DNA from: Halopseudomonas xinjiangensis
GTDB lineage: Bacteria; Pseudomonadota; Gammaproteobacteria; Pseudomonadales; Pseudomonadaceae
Reading direction: 5' to 3'
DNA: 64,000 nucleotides
Assembly: GCA_011050525.1 (NCBI GenBank)
Contig: DRFO01000017.1
Location: 1 to 64,000 of the forward strand
Shown: piece after piece, positions 27,774 to 37,961 of the stretch
How the letters are laid out: the number at the start of each line of letters is the position of its first letter
Numbering within the stretch: the first letter of the stretch is position 1
The notes under the pieces: generated by a model
Databases searched by the model: none
What the model saw: the letters and a program-made list of their open reading frames with translations, nothing else
Told to the model about the DNA's origin: nothing
Translations under genes and position numbers: made by a program

Positions 27774-28673
27774 ATGCACGTGCTTATCACTGGAGGAACA
27801 GGACTGATCGGGCGCGCATTGTGCGAGCGCCTGACGGTAGAAAAACACCGCGTGAGCGTCCTCAGTCGCACGCCTGATCGGGTCCAGTCATTATGCGGTT
27901 CGTCAGTCTCTGGGGTGGCTGAGCTGCACGAGCTTGACCACACCCACGTTGACGCGGTCATCAACCTGGCCGGGGCTCCCATAGCGAACAGGCTGTGGAC
28001 GGCAAAGCGCAAGGCTGAACTTTGGGCCAGCCGAGTCAGCTTGACCGAGCAGCTAGTCGACTGGATGGGCCGGCTGGCAAGCAAGCCCTCAGTGCTCATC
28101 AGCGGTTCGGCCGTTGGATGGTATGGTGACGGGGCGGATAACATCCTTACTGAAGCCGATTCAGCCCGGCCCGGTTACACCAACACGCTGTGCGATGCCT
28201 GGGAGTCCGCCGCCAAACGCGCAGCGTCTTACGGTATACGCGTATGCCTGGTTCGTACTGGGCTGGTTGTGGCGCCTGGAGCAGGATTTCTCCAGCGGAT
28301 GATCCTGCCGTTCAAATTCGGGCTGGGCGGCCCGATCGGCCCAGGCTCGCAATATATGCCCTGGGTCCATATAGATGACGAAGTCGGGATAATCATGCAT
28401 CTATTGAATCATCCGCAGTGCAAAGGTCCTTTCAATGCCACTGCGCCGAACCCGGTCACCAACAGGGAGTTCGCCAGATCCCTGGGTAAAGCCCTGAACA
28501 GACCAGCGGTGATCCCTGTGCCCGGATTGATACTCAGGGCAGGCCTGGGTGAAATGGCCGGACTTCTGCTGACGGGGCAGCGTGCCATGCCAGCCCAGGC
28601 GCTGGCTTCAGGATACAGGTTTCATTTTGAGCATCTGGATGTTGCGCTAGAAGATGTTCTCGGCAACCACTAA
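27774..28673 (+). CDS. TIGR01777-family SDR epimerase (YfcH-like)
   Basis: A 299-residue extended short-chain dehydrogenase with NAD(P)-binding [16 protein letters not shown], the [10 protein letters not shown] segment and a catalytic region [11 protein letters not shown], ending in the DUF1731 C-terminal domain ([19 protein letters not shown]). The substrate is unknown. I start at the ATG at 27774, after GGGAG; upstream in-frame codons are not family-like. It is divergent from renalase and 23 nt upstream of hemH, so it may drive hemH transcription. Confidence 0.87.
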   Translation: MHVLITGGTGLIGRALCERLTVEKHRVSVLSRTPDRVQSLCGSSVSGVAELHELDHTHVDAVINLAGAPIANRLWTAKRKAELWASRVSLTEQLVDWMGRLASKPSVLISGSAVGWYGDGADNILTEADSARPGYTNTLCDAWESAAKRAASYGIRVCLVRTGLVVAPGAGFLQRMILPFKFGLGGPIGPGSQYMPWVHIDDEVGIIMHLLNHPQCKGPFNATAPNPVTNREFARSLGKALNRPAVIPVPGLILRAGLGEMAGLLLTGQRAMPAQALASGYRFHFEHLDVALEDVLGNH

Positions 28674-28696
28674 TGCATGCATGGGAGAGGCAGTAC

Positions 28697-29719
28697 ATGT
28701 CGGATCGTGGGGTTTTACTGGTCAATCTGGGCTCGCCTGCCAGTACCGAGGTGGCAGATGTACGCCGCTATCTGAATCAATTTCTAATGGATCCATACGT
28801 CGTGGACCTGCCTTGGCCGTTGCGAAGGCTGCTGGTGGGGCTCATTTTGCTGCTGCGACCAAAGAAGTCAGCTGCAGCCTATGCGTCCATCTGGTGGAAG
28901 GAAGGCTCGCCGTTGGTCGCGATCAGCCGTAAAGTCCAGCAAGCCCTGCAGGCTCGGCTGGACATGCCGGTCGAGCTGGCCATGCGCTACGGGAAGCCTT
29001 CCATCAAGCGCGGCATTCTGGCGCTGGCCGCCAGGTCTGGCATCAAGGAAATCCTGTTCATTCCCCAGTATCCCCAGCATGCAGACAGCACCATTACCAC
29101 GTCCATCAAGGAAGCCGAGCGGGTGATCGCAGAACAGGGTTTGAACCTCAAGCTGACCATAGTGCCGGCATTTCACAGCAAGCCTGGTTACATGGATGCC
29201 CTGGTAGCCAGCGCTGCGCCGCACCTGGAACAGCGCTTTGATCATCTGCTGCTGAGTTACCACGGGTTGCCTGAAAGACATCTGCGCAAGGCTGATCCCA
29301 CCAATGCACACTGCCTGAATTATCCTGACTGCTGCGACCAGCCTTCCCCTGCACACGCCACCTGTTATCGCGCTCAGTGCGTCCTCGTCAGCAAGGAATT
29401 CACATCACGCATGGGCCTGCGGGACGATCAGTGGTCGATGTCGTTTCAGTCCCGTTTGGGCAGGGATAAATGGATTGAACCCTATACCGAACAGCGCGTT
29501 GACGAACTGGCCGCGCAGGGCGTCAAGCGCCTGGTGGTAATGTGTCCAGCCTTCGTGGCGGATTGTATCGAGACGCTGGAAGAAATCGGCGACCGGGCCA
29601 GGGAGCAGTTTATCGAGGCCGGGGGAGAGGAGCTGATTCTGGTGCCCTGCCTGAATGACCATCCGCAGTGGATCGATGCGCTCGAACAGTGGTGCAGGAC
29701 CGAGCCAGCGGTCGCCTGA
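28697..29719 (+). CDS. hemH: Ferrochelatase
   Basis: A 340-residue enzyme inserting Fe2+ into protoporphyrin IX, the last step of haem synthesis. [12 protein letters not shown] at the start, the catalytic histidine region [12 protein letters not shown] and the C-terminal [15 protein letters not shown] are diagnostic. The ATG at 28697 follows AGAGG; an ATG at 28673 would overlap the previous gene. Haem supply next to flavin photorepair genes is also seen in P. putida, from memory. Confidence 0.95.
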   Translation: MSDRGVLLVNLGSPASTEVADVRRYLNQFLMDPYVVDLPWPLRRLLVGLILLLRPKKSAAAYASIWWKEGSPLVAISRKVQQALQARLDMPVELAMRYGKPSIKRGILALAARSGIKEILFIPQYPQHADSTITTSIKEAERVIAEQGLNLKLTIVPAFHSKPGYMDALVASAAPHLEQRFDHLLLSYHGLPERHLRKADPTNAHCLNYPDCCDQPSPAHATCYRAQCVLVSKEFTSRMGLRDDQWSMSFQSRLGRDKWIEPYTEQRVDELAAQGVKRLVVMCPAFVADCIETLEEIGDRAREQFIEAGGEELILVPCLNDHPQWIDALEQWCRTEPAVA

Positions 29720-29735
29720 CGCCTGTGGGGAATGG

Positions 29736-30371
29736 CTAGGCGCCGCGCTTCAGCCATTCCGACAGGGCCAGATGCCCGCCCAGCCCGACCAGCACGCCTC
29801 CCATCAGACGATCAAACCAGTGCCCCATGCGCGCGAACGTGCTGCGTATTGTCGAGTGACTGAACAGCAGAGCCACCAGCACAAACCAGATACCCGTGGC
29901 GAACGCCAGGTATCCACCGTAGCCCGCCTGAATGGTCAAGGGGGTCTGAGGACTGATCACCACGGTAAACAGCGACAGGAAAAACAGCGTCGCCTTGGGG
30001 TTCAGGCCATTGGTTATGAAGCCGTGCAAAAAGGCCCTGCGGCTCGTCAGCTGCGCCGGGCCGAGCTCCGGTCCAGACAGATCTCTGGGCTTTGACTGCA
30101 GGGCCCGCAGACCGAGAAAAATCAGATACGCAGCTGCCATCCACTTCAGCAGATTGAACAGCCACACCGATTGCGAAACGATAAACCCGATGCCCAGCAG
30201 CGAATAGCCGACGTGAATCAAAATGCCGCAACCCACTCCAAAGGCTGTCCATAATCCTGCTTGTCGCCCGGCACTTACACTGTTGCGTATCACCACGGCG
30301 AAATCCGGCCCCGGGCTCATTACTGCAAGCAGGTGAACCAGTGCCACCATCAGGAATTCGTTCAGATACAT
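29736..30371 (-). CDS. LysE/RhtB-family exporter
   Basis: A 211-residue inner-membrane protein with five to six hydrophobic segments. The family motif SPGPDFAVVIRNSVSAGRQAGLWTAFGVG near the N-terminus is typical of amino-acid exporters of the LysE superfamily. The substrate is unknown. The stop lies 17 nt from that of hemH (convergent). Confidence 0.87.
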   Translation of the reverse strand: MYLNEFLMVALVHLLAVMSPGPDFAVVIRNSVSAGRQAGLWTAFGVGCGILIHVGYSLLGIGFIVSQSVWLFNLLKWMAAAYLIFLGLRALQSKPRDLSGPELGPAQLTSRRAFLHGFITNGLNPKATLFFLSLFTVVISPQTPLTIQAGYGGYLAFATGIWFVLVALLFSHSTIRSTFARMGHWFDRLMGGVLVGLGGHLALSEWLKRGA

Positions 30372-30438
30372 GATTGGACTACCCCGGCTAAAGTCGCCAT
30401 TCTAAACCCATGCCCCTTGCCTTGCAGGTACAGAAACC

Positions 30439-31401
30439 ATGAGCGAACGACTGACCGCTGTTTTTCTCGACCAGGCCTCTCTGGATAAGGATGACCTGGA
30501 CCTATCGCCGCTCAGCCAAGCGGCTGGGACCTTGACGCTTTACTCTGCTACGACGCCCGAACAAGTCGTCGACCGAATTGGCAATCACCAGGTTGCAGTT
30601 ACCAACAAGGTAGTGATTGACGAAGCCACCATGCAGGCCTGCCCATCGCTGCGCCTGATACTGATAGCGGCGACCGGCACCAACAATGTCGATCTGCAAG
30701 CGGCCCGCCGGCATGGCATCAGCGTTTGCAATTGTCAGGCCTATGGCACGCCCTCGGTAGCACAGCACACGATCATGCTCATGCTGGTGCTGATAACCCG
30801 TTTCGAATCCTATCGTCTGGCAGTGAACAGAGGCGACTGGCAGCGCAGCAGTCAATTCTGCCTGCTGGATTACCCCATCGGGGAGCTGGCCGGTCGCACG
30901 CTGGGTATCCTCGGCTACGGGGAGCTTGGTCAAGCGGTAGGCCGTTTGGCAGAAGCCTTTGGCATGACCGTTATGGTTGGTGCGCTGCCCGGACGAGAAC
31001 AGCCCGGCCGACCGTCGTTGGAAAATCTATTGCCCCAGGTCGATGTGCTTACCCTGCATTGTCCCCTGACCGACCTGACCCGTAACCTGATAGGTGAGCA
31101 GGAAATTGCCCGGATGAAGCCGGGCAGTCTGCTGATCAATGCCGGGCGAGGCGGGTTGATTGACGAGCTCGCACTGTTGAACGGCCTGCAGAGTGGTCAT
31201 CTTGGCGGCGCGGCCTTGGACGTATTGACTGAAGAACCCCCCGTCCACCGCAACCCACTACTGGAAGCTGATCTCCCGAATCTCGTGGTTACGCCCCATA
31301 GCGCCTGGGGTAGCCGCGAAGCAAGGCAGCGGATCGTCATCCAGCTGGCTGAGAATATTAAAGGATACGAGCGGGGCGCTCCGATCCGATCAGTGCTGTG
31401 A
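30439..31401 (+). CDS. D-isomer-specific 2-hydroxyacid dehydrogenase
   Basis: A 320-residue NAD(P)-dependent enzyme of the glycerate/hydroxypyruvate reductase type. The Rossmann segment GRTLGILGYGELGQAVGRLAEAFGM, catalytic Arg in LLINAGRGGLID, Glu in TEEPP and His in VTPHSAWGS are all present. It probably reduces a 2-oxoacid such as hydroxypyruvate. It is divergent from the LysE exporter and codirectional with the pil genes, but a 152-bp gap with its own promoter-like sequence separates them. Confidence 0.88.
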   Translation: MSERLTAVFLDQASLDKDDLDLSPLSQAAGTLTLYSATTPEQVVDRIGNHQVAVTNKVVIDEATMQACPSLRLILIAATGTNNVDLQAARRHGISVCNCQAYGTPSVAQHTIMLMLVLITRFESYRLAVNRGDWQRSSQFCLLDYPIGELAGRTLGILGYGELGQAVGRLAEAFGMTVMVGALPGREQPGRPSLENLLPQVDVLTLHCPLTDLTRNLIGEQEIARMKPGSLLINAGRGGLIDELALLNGLQSGHLGGAALDVLTEEPPVHRNPLLEADLPNLVVTPHSAWGSREARQRIVIQLAENIKGYERGAPIRSVL

Positions 31402-31440
31402 CGCGTGACGCAGTTATCAGAAATAGATGGATGAGACAGT

Positions 31441-31466
31441 TATACTTTGTGTCTCCCCTGATCAGG
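31441..31466 (+). promoter_or_regulatory. Possible pil operon promoter and palindrome
   Basis: A good -10 (TATACT at 31441-31446) is followed by a perfect palindrome CCTGATCAGG at 31457-31466, where transcription would begin. The -35 is poor (CAGAAA), suggesting activator dependence. This is the only promoter-like sequence I see upstream of pilV. Confidence 0.35.
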
Positions 31467-31553
31467 TGATAGTTCTGCGGTATCGGTAAGGGTAAATTCT
31501 GCGCACAAGGATGGACTGGCTAACCGCCGGCCCAAGCTTAAGGATGAGCGATC

Positions 31554-32036
31554 TTGTCGATAACCATTGATAATACGGGGTCCCTTTCGCGATCCTGCCT
31601 GCATCGACAGCACGGCGTCAGCCTTCTCGAAGTCATGGTCGCAGTGCTCGTTCTTGCCATTGGCGTGCTCGGTGCCGCCTCCTTGCAACTCAATGCGCTG
31701 CGCTTCAACGCCAGTGCGGCGCATTCAACTCAAGCCAGCTTCATCGCCTACGACATACTTGATCGCATGCGCGCGAACGCGGACCTGCTGGATTTCTATG
31801 CGACCTCGGTTGACGGCGGCTGCGATCCATCCATGGGAACGGGCTCGTCCATTCTGGAGCAGGACCTGATTGATTTCGCCCAGGCGGTAACCTGTCAGTT
31901 ACCCCAGGGCAGCGCCAGCATAACCGTCGCTGGCAGTCGCGCGACGGTAAGTGTGAGCTGGTCGGAAGATCGAATAGTCGCTGATGCGGAAGATACGCAG
32001 TTTGTCGTGTCGTCCATCGTGCGGAGTGATCCATGA
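31554..32036 (+). CDS. pilV: Type IV pilus minor pilin PilV
   Basis: A 160-residue minor pilin that helps initiate pilus assembly. The prepilin peptidase site HG-VSLLEVMVAVLVLAIG lies at about residue 20; cleavage after Gly would leave a Val N-terminus with Glu5. The start is uncertain: TTG at 31554 follows AAGGA and gives a 19-residue leader. The stop overlaps pilW by 4 nt. Confidence 0.85.
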   Translation: MSITIDNTGSLSRSCLHRQHGVSLLEVMVAVLVLAIGVLGAASLQLNALRFNASAAHSTQASFIAYDILDRMRANADLLDFYATSVDGGCDPSMGTGSSILEQDLIDFAQAVTCQLPQGSASITVAGSRATVSVSWSEDRIVADAEDTQFVVSSIVRSDP

Positions 32037-32800
32037 GCCGCCGCATCAGGGGCTTCAGCCTGGTTGAGCTGCTGATAGCGCTGGCGCTCGGGTTGATTCT
32101 GGTGCTGGGCGTGGTGCAGGTTTTTCTGGCCACCAAACAAAGTTTCGTCATCCAGCGCAGCGCGGCCAGCCTGCAGGAAAATGCTCGGTTTATTCTCAGC
32201 CGCATAGCCCAGGAGCTGCGCATGGTCAACATGTACGGCTGCCTGGACCTGGGTAGATTGCCGCAGAACATCCGTAACGAGATTCCCGTGGTGTTTGCTA
32301 CGCCCATCAGTTTTGCCTCCGGTACCTTGACCATCATCGTTGCCGATCCCAATGCCGAACGCTTTAGCAGCACGGTTACCAGAAGTGCCAGCGATTACGG
32401 CGCTAAATGGCTTATCGCTACGGACTGCCGCGACACAAGCGACCTGCGCATTACCGAAGCGGACCTTCAGGTGCGGCCGGGAGATCTGGTAATTCCTATA
32501 CGGCAGGTCGAGTACCGCCTGCAGGGAAATGCAATACAGGCTCGAAGCAATGGCGCAGGAAATTTCGAAACGCTCGTCGATGGTGTCCAGACGATGAATC
32601 TCGCCTTTGGGTTGGCCGATTCTGCCGGAGCACCGGTAGTGGTGGGCAACTATGCCGCCAATGTGGCGGCGGCGCATTCCGACCGGATTCGCAGCATAAG
32701 ACTTGCTCTCAGTTTCAGCGACGTCGGGTCCGGATCGCAAGGCGCGATGCGGGTTCAGCAATACACCTTGGTTGCAGCACTGCGCAACCGTATGAACTAG
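32033..32800 (+). CDS. pilW: Type IV pilus minor pilin PilW
   Basis: A 255-residue minor pilin. A very short leader (MSRRIRG) is followed by FSLVELLIALALGLILVLGV, with peptidase cleavage after Gly7 and Glu at position +5. The next segment, QRSAASLQENARFILSRIAQELRM, is characteristic of PilW. It probably joins PilV, PilX and PilE in the tip complex with PilY1. Confidence 0.9.
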   Translation: MSRRIRGFSLVELLIALALGLILVLGVVQVFLATKQSFVIQRSAASLQENARFILSRIAQELRMVNMYGCLDLGRLPQNIRNEIPVVFATPISFASGTLTIIVADPNAERFSSTVTRSASDYGAKWLIATDCRDTSDLRITEADLQVRPGDLVIPIRQVEYRLQGNAIQARSNGAGNFETLVDGVQTMNLAFGLADSAGAPVVVGNYAANVAAAHSDRIRSIRLALSFSDVGSGSQGAMRVQQYTLVAALRNRMN

Positions 32801-32816
32801 GGACCGGAGCATGTTT

Positions 32817-33314
32817 ATGGAAGGGATTCGGCTACTTCATCGACAGCAGGGAAGTGCACTGATTGTCAGTCTTGTGTTTCTCCTGCTGCTTACGTTGGCT
32901 AGCGTCTCGAGCATCAAGTCGTCAATCAATCAGGAGCGCATGGCTGCCAATGTGAAATTCAAGAATGACAGTTTTCAAGCCGCAGAAGCGGGCCTGCGAA
33001 TTGCTGAACAGTCGTTGCAAGCCAACGTAGCCAGTTATGCCAGTGTTTGCAGCGAGGAGGCATGCAATATAGATGATGCGGCACTCGACATAGAGCACCT
33101 TGCCTCGCCAGGCAGCGGCTGGGTTCAGATTCCCAGCTCCGAAGATTCCAACAACATGGTCGTCTGGTACTGGATCAGCAAGCTGGGGAGCACCCTTGCG
33201 CCAGCCAACACGACTACCCAAGGCCCCGGTACCTTGTACCGCATTGTTGTGGTCAGCTATCGCGGTACCACCCGCACGGTTCTGGAGAGCGTCTATGCCC
33301 TTACCATCGTCTGA
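32817..33314 (+). CDS. pilX: Type IV pilus minor pilin PilX
   Basis: A 165-residue minor pilin. The N-terminal hydrophobic helix QQGSALIVSLVFLLLLTLASV carries a Gly-Ser site and lacks the usual Glu5, as is common in PilX. The following QAAEAGLRIAEQSL is family-typical. I prefer the ATG at 32817 (GGAG 7 nt upstream) to the one at 32811. The 3' end overlaps pilY1 by 20 nt. Confidence 0.86.
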   Translation: MEGIRLLHRQQGSALIVSLVFLLLLTLASVSSIKSSINQERMAANVKFKNDSFQAAEAGLRIAEQSLQANVASYASVCSEEACNIDDAALDIEHLASPGSGWVQIPSSEDSNNMVVWYWISKLGSTLAPANTTTQGPGTLYRIVVVSYRGTTRTVLESVYALTIV

Positions 33315-36288
33315 GGCAGTTGTTGTTCGGAACGCATCCCACCGTCTGATCGCCGGGCTTGCCGGCGTGACCCTCGGATTGTTCAGCGCTCTGTCAGCTC
33401 ACGCTTTTGCGCCGCTGAGCGGTCCTGTTCTCGCCAGTACCGGTGTTCCGCCCAATGTGGTCATGCTCTTCGATAACTCGTCGAGCATGGTGCTTTACGA
33501 GATCGATGGGAAAACCCGTCTGGATATTGCCAGGGACGCGGCGAAGGATGTCATAGCGGCTAATCGAAACGTCAGATTCGGATTGTTCGTATTTCGAGAC
33601 ACCGTCGGGTCCCGGTGGAATCGTGACGCGCCTGGTGGCAGGCTGGAGCGTACAGTCGGGTCGATATCCTCCGAATCTGTCGAGGACAGGCAGCGATTCG
33701 ACGAACTCAATGCCGCCCTCGATGCGCTCGAGCCCAGCAGCAATCCAGCGAACTACACCTACACTCCGCTGGCCGAATCCTATTATGAAATTACTCGCTA
33801 CATGCGCGGACTGCGGGCGTTCTATCCCCAAGGCACCCTGACATCCAGCCGCATGCGCTTTACCAGCCCCATCGAGTACCGCTGCCAGAAGAATTCCGGC
33901 CTGATTCTTACCGATGGAATGCCTACCTATGACAACCAGTTTCCGTCCAGTTCAGCCGCCGAGCCTGATGGGGACAACTCCGGGGTGGTCGGTAATTTCA
34001 ATCTCCCTGATTGGGACGGCATTGCTACAGGGGATGTCAGCGACCCGACCCTGTCGGAGGAGGGCAGCACGTTCTATCTCGACGACATCGCCAGATTCGC
34101 CTATGACATCGACCTGCGTAGCAGTGGCGGTGAGGGTGCCGATACCGACGGTGCCGGGCAGAGTTGGGATGATCCAGCGTTTCCGGTTCAGAACATGCGA
34201 ACCTATACCGTCGGCTTTTCCGTGGATGACCCCAGACTGGAAAGCGTAGCGAATGCGGGAAACGGCAACTACTACACGGCTAGGGATAGTGCTGAGCTAA
34301 CGGACGCGCTCAATACGGCGCTGCAGGAGATCAACGCGGCATCTGGCTCAGGCGGTGGCGGCGTAAGCAGCCAGGACCAATTGCAGGACGGTACGCTCTT
34401 CTACCGCACTCGCTATGATCCGCAGGATTGGAGCGGAACAGTAGAGGCTTTGTACGTCACGTCCGAAGGGCGGGTAGGAGCGCCCGCCTGGAGCACTGAC
34501 ACCACCATCACCCCAGCCCGTCGGACGTCTGTCTATCAGACCTGGCGCCAGCCGGACGGCGCTGCACCTGGCTCCGTAGTTTCGCTGGATGGCAGCACCT
34601 TCAACAGCGCTCTCGGCGCTGAGCAACAGGCTGCTTTGAACCTCAGTGCTGCTGTCGCGGGACTGACCGGTCCGGAACGTGGTCAGCAATTGCTTGACTG
34701 GAGCCGCGGCGTTTCGATCAAGGGATTGCGCAGCCGCACCCGACTGCTCGGCGACATCGTCAACTCTCCGCTGCTACTGGCGAATCCGCAGGCCGTCCTG
34801 GCTACCGGTGGGTCTGGTTACAGTGATTATCGTCAGGCGAAACGCAGCCAGATGATCGCTTCGCTGGTAGCAGGCTCGAATGATGGGTTCCTGCATGTTA
34901 TCGCTGCGCGTGATGGGCAGGGCGCCGTGAGCGGCGAGCATCGGCTGGCCTATCTTCCCGCTGCCTTGCATGGCCGTATGGGGCGGAAGGCTCGTCCGGA
35001 TTACGGGACATCACACCAGTCAGGAGTAGACGGACCCATTACCCTTGCCGATGCTCAGTTGAACGGCGTCTGGTCGACTGTGGCCGTCGCCGGCCTCGGC
35101 GCGGGAGGCAAAGGCTTGCTGGCGGTTAGATTGTTCAACGCCACGGACGGTAATGCGGCACTGGGTGGGTTGTGGGAAGTGAGGCCAGCCGATCATGGCT
35201 GGGAGGATTTAGGCTATAGCTATGCTCGGCCTGCCATCGGCGAGCTGAATGGCAAGTGGGTCGCCATTGTCGGTAACGGCTATGGAAGCAGCAAAGGTCA
35301 GGCGGTGCTTTATGTGTTGGATTTGGCGACAGGCGCATTGATCAGGAGCATCTCTGCTGGCGAGGCAGGGGACAACGGATTGTCTTCACCGCAGGTCATT
35401 CTGGACAGCGAGGGCGCCATCGTGGGCGCCTATGCAGGCGATATCCAGGGGCGCATGTGGAAATTCGATTTGGCCGGTGACGCCTCAGATTGGGCCCTGG
35501 GTCTGGATGGGGACCCGCTATTTTCCGCGGAGCAAAACCAGCCGATCACGGTTCAGCCGCAACTGATCGGCCATCCCCAGGGCGGCCGTCTGGTGCTTTT
35601 CGGAACCGGCAAATTCCTGGAGGCCAAAGACCTCAGCGATAAATCCGAACAAGCCTTTTATGCAGTGTGGGATAAGCCCGGTGGCCATGCACTGCTAACC
35701 GCGGAAGACTTATTGGAACAATCCATCACTGACCAGATCAGCACCAACGGCACGGCTTACCGGATGGTCAGCCAGACCCGGATAGACTGGACCAGACATG
35801 CTGGCTGGACACTGCCCCTGATCTACGATGACAACGCGCAGGGCGAGCGGCTGTTTCGCCAGTTTGCCATCAGGGGTAGCAGGGTTATTTTCAACACCGG
35901 ATTGATAACTGAGCGCGGCAATGATCCCTGTGTGACGGAAGGGGATGGTTGGTTGATGGTCCTGAATATCTACTCCGGTGGGATGTTGCCCGCCGCAGCG
36001 CTCGATACCAATGGCGACAGGATAATTGACGGAGGGGATCAGCCCGGCGCCGGAGTTGACCTGGATGTTGGGTTGCCCGGCGATCTGAACATCGTCAGAC
36101 GCAACGAGCCGCCACCAGAATGCGAAGACGAAGAGCAATGCCGCTGCGACCCCGAGGATGACGACTGCGTGGAGGAGGATCCTTGCGGTGAGGAGTATTA
36201 CCTGACACCGGGCTCCGATGGCGTGGCCTCCATAGTCGGCATCAGCCGCTGCGTATTCAACCGCGTCATGTGGCGCCAATTGATGTAA
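33295..36288 (+). CDS. pilY1: Type IV pilus tip adhesin/assembly protein PilY1
   Basis: A 997-residue exported protein. A signal peptide ends at about SAHA. A von Willebrand A-like region with the MIDAS-type sequence MLFDNSSSM follows. The C-terminal half is the PilC/PilY beta-propeller ([49 protein letters not shown]). A calcium-loop sequence, [12 protein letters not shown], lies near residue 905, and the tail is unusually acidic and Cys-rich ([16 protein letters not shown]). PilY1 sits at the pilus tip and takes part in adhesion, twitching and surface sensing. The ATG at 33295 follows GGAG; an upstream extension from 33100 lies in pilX. Confidence 0.9.
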   Translation: MPLPSSEAVVVRNASHRLIAGLAGVTLGLFSALSAHAFAPLSGPVLASTGVPPNVVMLFDNSSSMVLYEIDGKTRLDIARDAAKDVIAANRNVRFGLFVFRDTVGSRWNRDAPGGRLERTVGSISSESVEDRQRFDELNAALDALEPSSNPANYTYTPLAESYYEITRYMRGLRAFYPQGTLTSSRMRFTSPIEYRCQKNSGLILTDGMPTYDNQFPSSSAAEPDGDNSGVVGNFNLPDWDGIATGDVSDPTLSEEGSTFYLDDIARFAYDIDLRSSGGEGADTDGAGQSWDDPAFPVQNMRTYTVGFSVDDPRLESVANAGNGNYYTARDSAELTDALNTALQEINAASGSGGGGVSSQDQLQDGTLFYRTRYDPQDWSGTVEALYVTSEGRVGAPAWSTDTTITPARRTSVYQTWRQPDGAAPGSVVSLDGSTFNSALGAEQQAALNLSAAVAGLTGPERGQQLLDWSRGVSIKGLRSRTRLLGDIVNSPLLLANPQAVLATGGSGYSDYRQAKRSQMIASLVAGSNDGFLHVIAARDGQGAVSGEHRLAYLPAALHGRMGRKARPDYGTSHQSGVDGPITLADAQLNGVWSTVAVAGLGAGGKGLLAVRLFNATDGNAALGGLWEVRPADHGWEDLGYSYARPAIGELNGKWVAIVGNGYGSSKGQAVLYVLDLATGALIRSISAGEAGDNGLSSPQVILDSEGAIVGAYAGDIQGRMWKFDLAGDASDWALGLDGDPLFSAEQNQPITVQPQLIGHPQGGRLVLFGTGKFLEAKDLSDKSEQAFYAVWDKPGGHALLTAEDLLEQSITDQISTNGTAYRMVSQTRIDWTRHAGWTLPLIYDDNAQGERLFRQFAIRGSRVIFNTGLITERGNDPCVTEGDGWLMVLNIYSGGMLPAAALDTNGDRIIDGGDQPGAGVDLDVGLPGDLNIVRRNEPPPECEDEEQCRCDPEDDDCVEEDPCGEEYYLTPGSDGVASIVGISRCVFNRVMWRQLM

Positions 36289-36299
36289 GGGAGGACCTC

Positions 36300-36704
36300 A
36301 TGCAGCGTTTGAAGCCGGTTGGCTTTACCCTGATAGAGCTGATGGTGGTAGTCGCTATCATCGGCATTCTGGCGGCGATAGCCTATCCGTCCTATCAGGA
36401 GCAGGTGCGTCAGACACACCGTGCGGAAGTGACCGGAGTGCTGTTGGAAAACGCGCAATTGCTTGAACGGCACTATACGCGTAACGGAGCCTACGATATA
36501 GGCGCTGTCGCCGGGCTGGCTTCCCAGAGCCCAGCGAATGGCAAGGCGTTATTCAATATCGCCGTGACCCGTACAGGGGAGGCCTATGTATTGACCGCCA
36601 CGGCGCAGGCTGGACGGATCATGGCTGGTGACGCCTGCGCCACTTACACGCTGAACCAGGTCGGGCAGCGCACGCCGATCAACCCGAAATGCTGGCGGCG
36701 CTGA
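36300..36704 (+). CDS. pilE: Type IV pilus minor pilin PilE
   Basis: A 134-residue pilin with a short leader MQRLKPVG, then [25 protein letters not shown], the class IVa prepilin signature. Two C-terminal cysteines (DACATYT and PKCWRR) fit the D-region disulfide. The ATG at 36300 is preceded by GGGAGGA. It ends the operon; no pilY2 lies between pilY1 and pilE (11-nt gap). Confidence 0.9.
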   Translation: MQRLKPVGFTLIELMVVVAIIGILAAIAYPSYQEQVRQTHRAEVTGVLLENAQLLERHYTRNGAYDIGAVAGLASQSPANGKALFNIAVTRTGEAYVLTATAQAGRIMAGDACATYTLNQVGQRTPINPKCWRR

Positions 36705-36713
36705 GACGCCGGC

Positions 36714-37961
36714 TCAGGCGGCGGGTACCTCGTCTGATTTCGGATTCGGCAATATCAGGTTCAATGCGATGGCTACTACCGCGCACAGGCTGATCCCCTG
36801 CAGATTGAAGCTATCACTGCCCACCACCAAGCCTCCGATACCGAAGACCAGCGTGACCGAGACGATACACAGGTTCCGCGCCTGGCCCAGATCCACCTGA
36901 TGACGAATCAGCGTATTCATGCCGACCACTGCAATAGAGCCGAATAGCAGACAGAGAATACCGCCCATGACCGGCACCGGCATGCTCAGCAGGGCCGCGC
37001 CAAATTTGCTGACGAATGCCAGGACCATGGCGAATACAGCCGCCCAGATCATCACGTTAGGATTGAAATTGCGGGTCAGCATCACGGCACCAGTGACTTC
37101 GGAATAGGTAGTATTCGGTGGCCCGCCCAGCATGGCCGCTGCCGAGGTGGCGATGCCGTCGCCCAGGAGGGTTCGCTGCAGACCAGGCTTGGTGATGTAA
37201 TCCTTGCCGGTGACCGAGCCGATCGCCAGCACATCGCCGATGTGTTCGATAGCCGGAGCGATGGCTACCGGAATCATGAAAAGCACGGCGGCCAGCTTGA
37301 ATTCGGGTGTCACGAAGCCAGGAACAGATACCCATGGGGCCGCTGCCACCGAGCTGAAATCCACCACGCCCAATATCCACGACAAGGAATAGCCGACCAG
37401 GACGCCAGCGAGGATGGGAACCAGCCTGAAGATTCCCCTGGCGAAAACTGCAACCAGGATGGTGGTCACCAGGGAAGCCATGGAGATGACAATGGCTGTC
37501 GAGTACTCGATCAGTTGAGCGCTGCCATCCCCCGCCTTACCCATGGCCATGTTCACCGCGACCGAGGATAGCCCCAGACCGATGACCATGATGACCGGGC
37601 CAACCACTACCGGCGGCAGCATTCGCCGAATGAAGCCGGGCCCACGCAACCGTATGAGCAGGCTCAGCAGAATATAAACCAGGCCCGCTGCCAACAGGCC
37701 ACCCAGCGTGGCTGGCAGTCCCCAGGTCTGGTTGCTGTACAGAATTGGCGCGATGAAGGCGAAGCTGGAGGCAAGGAACACCGGCACCTGGCGCTGCGTA
37801 GTGAACTGGAACATCAAGGTGCCGAGCCCAGCCGTAAATAACGCTACGCTGGGATTCATGCCGGTGATGAGCGGCATGAGCACCAGTGCTCCAAATGCAA
37901 CGAACAACATCTGTGAGCCTGCCAGCGCGGTACGCCAGCCGGTGGTTTCGACCGCCTGCAT
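36714..37961 (-). CDS. uraA: Uracil permease (NCS2 family)
   Basis: A 415-residue inner-membrane nucleobase:proton symporter with 12-14 hydrophobic segments. The segments IAPAIEHIGDVLAIG and GLGTLMFQF, then TYSEVTGAVMLTRNFNPNVM and PVPVMGGILCLLFGSIAVVG, are NCS2/UraA hallmarks. The ATG overlaps the upp stop by 1 nt (TAATG), so uracil uptake and phosphoribosylation are coupled. Confidence 0.93.
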   Translation of the reverse strand: MQAVETTGWRTALAGSQMLFVAFGALVLMPLITGMNPSVALFTAGLGTLMFQFTTQRQVPVFLASSFAFIAPILYSNQTWGLPATLGGLLAAGLVYILLSLLIRLRGPGFIRRMLPPVVVGPVIMVIGLGLSSVAVNMAMGKAGDGSAQLIEYSTAIVISMASLVTTILVAVFARGIFRLVPILAGVLVGYSLSWILGVVDFSSVAAAPWVSVPGFVTPEFKLAAVLFMIPVAIAPAIEHIGDVLAIGSVTGKDYITKPGLQRTLLGDGIATSAAAMLGGPPNTTYSEVTGAVMLTRNFNPNVMIWAAVFAMVLAFVSKFGAALLSMPVPVMGGILCLLFGSIAVVGMNTLIRHQVDLGQARNLCIVSVTLVFGIGGLVVGSDSFNLQGISLCAVVAIALNLILPNPKSDEVPAA

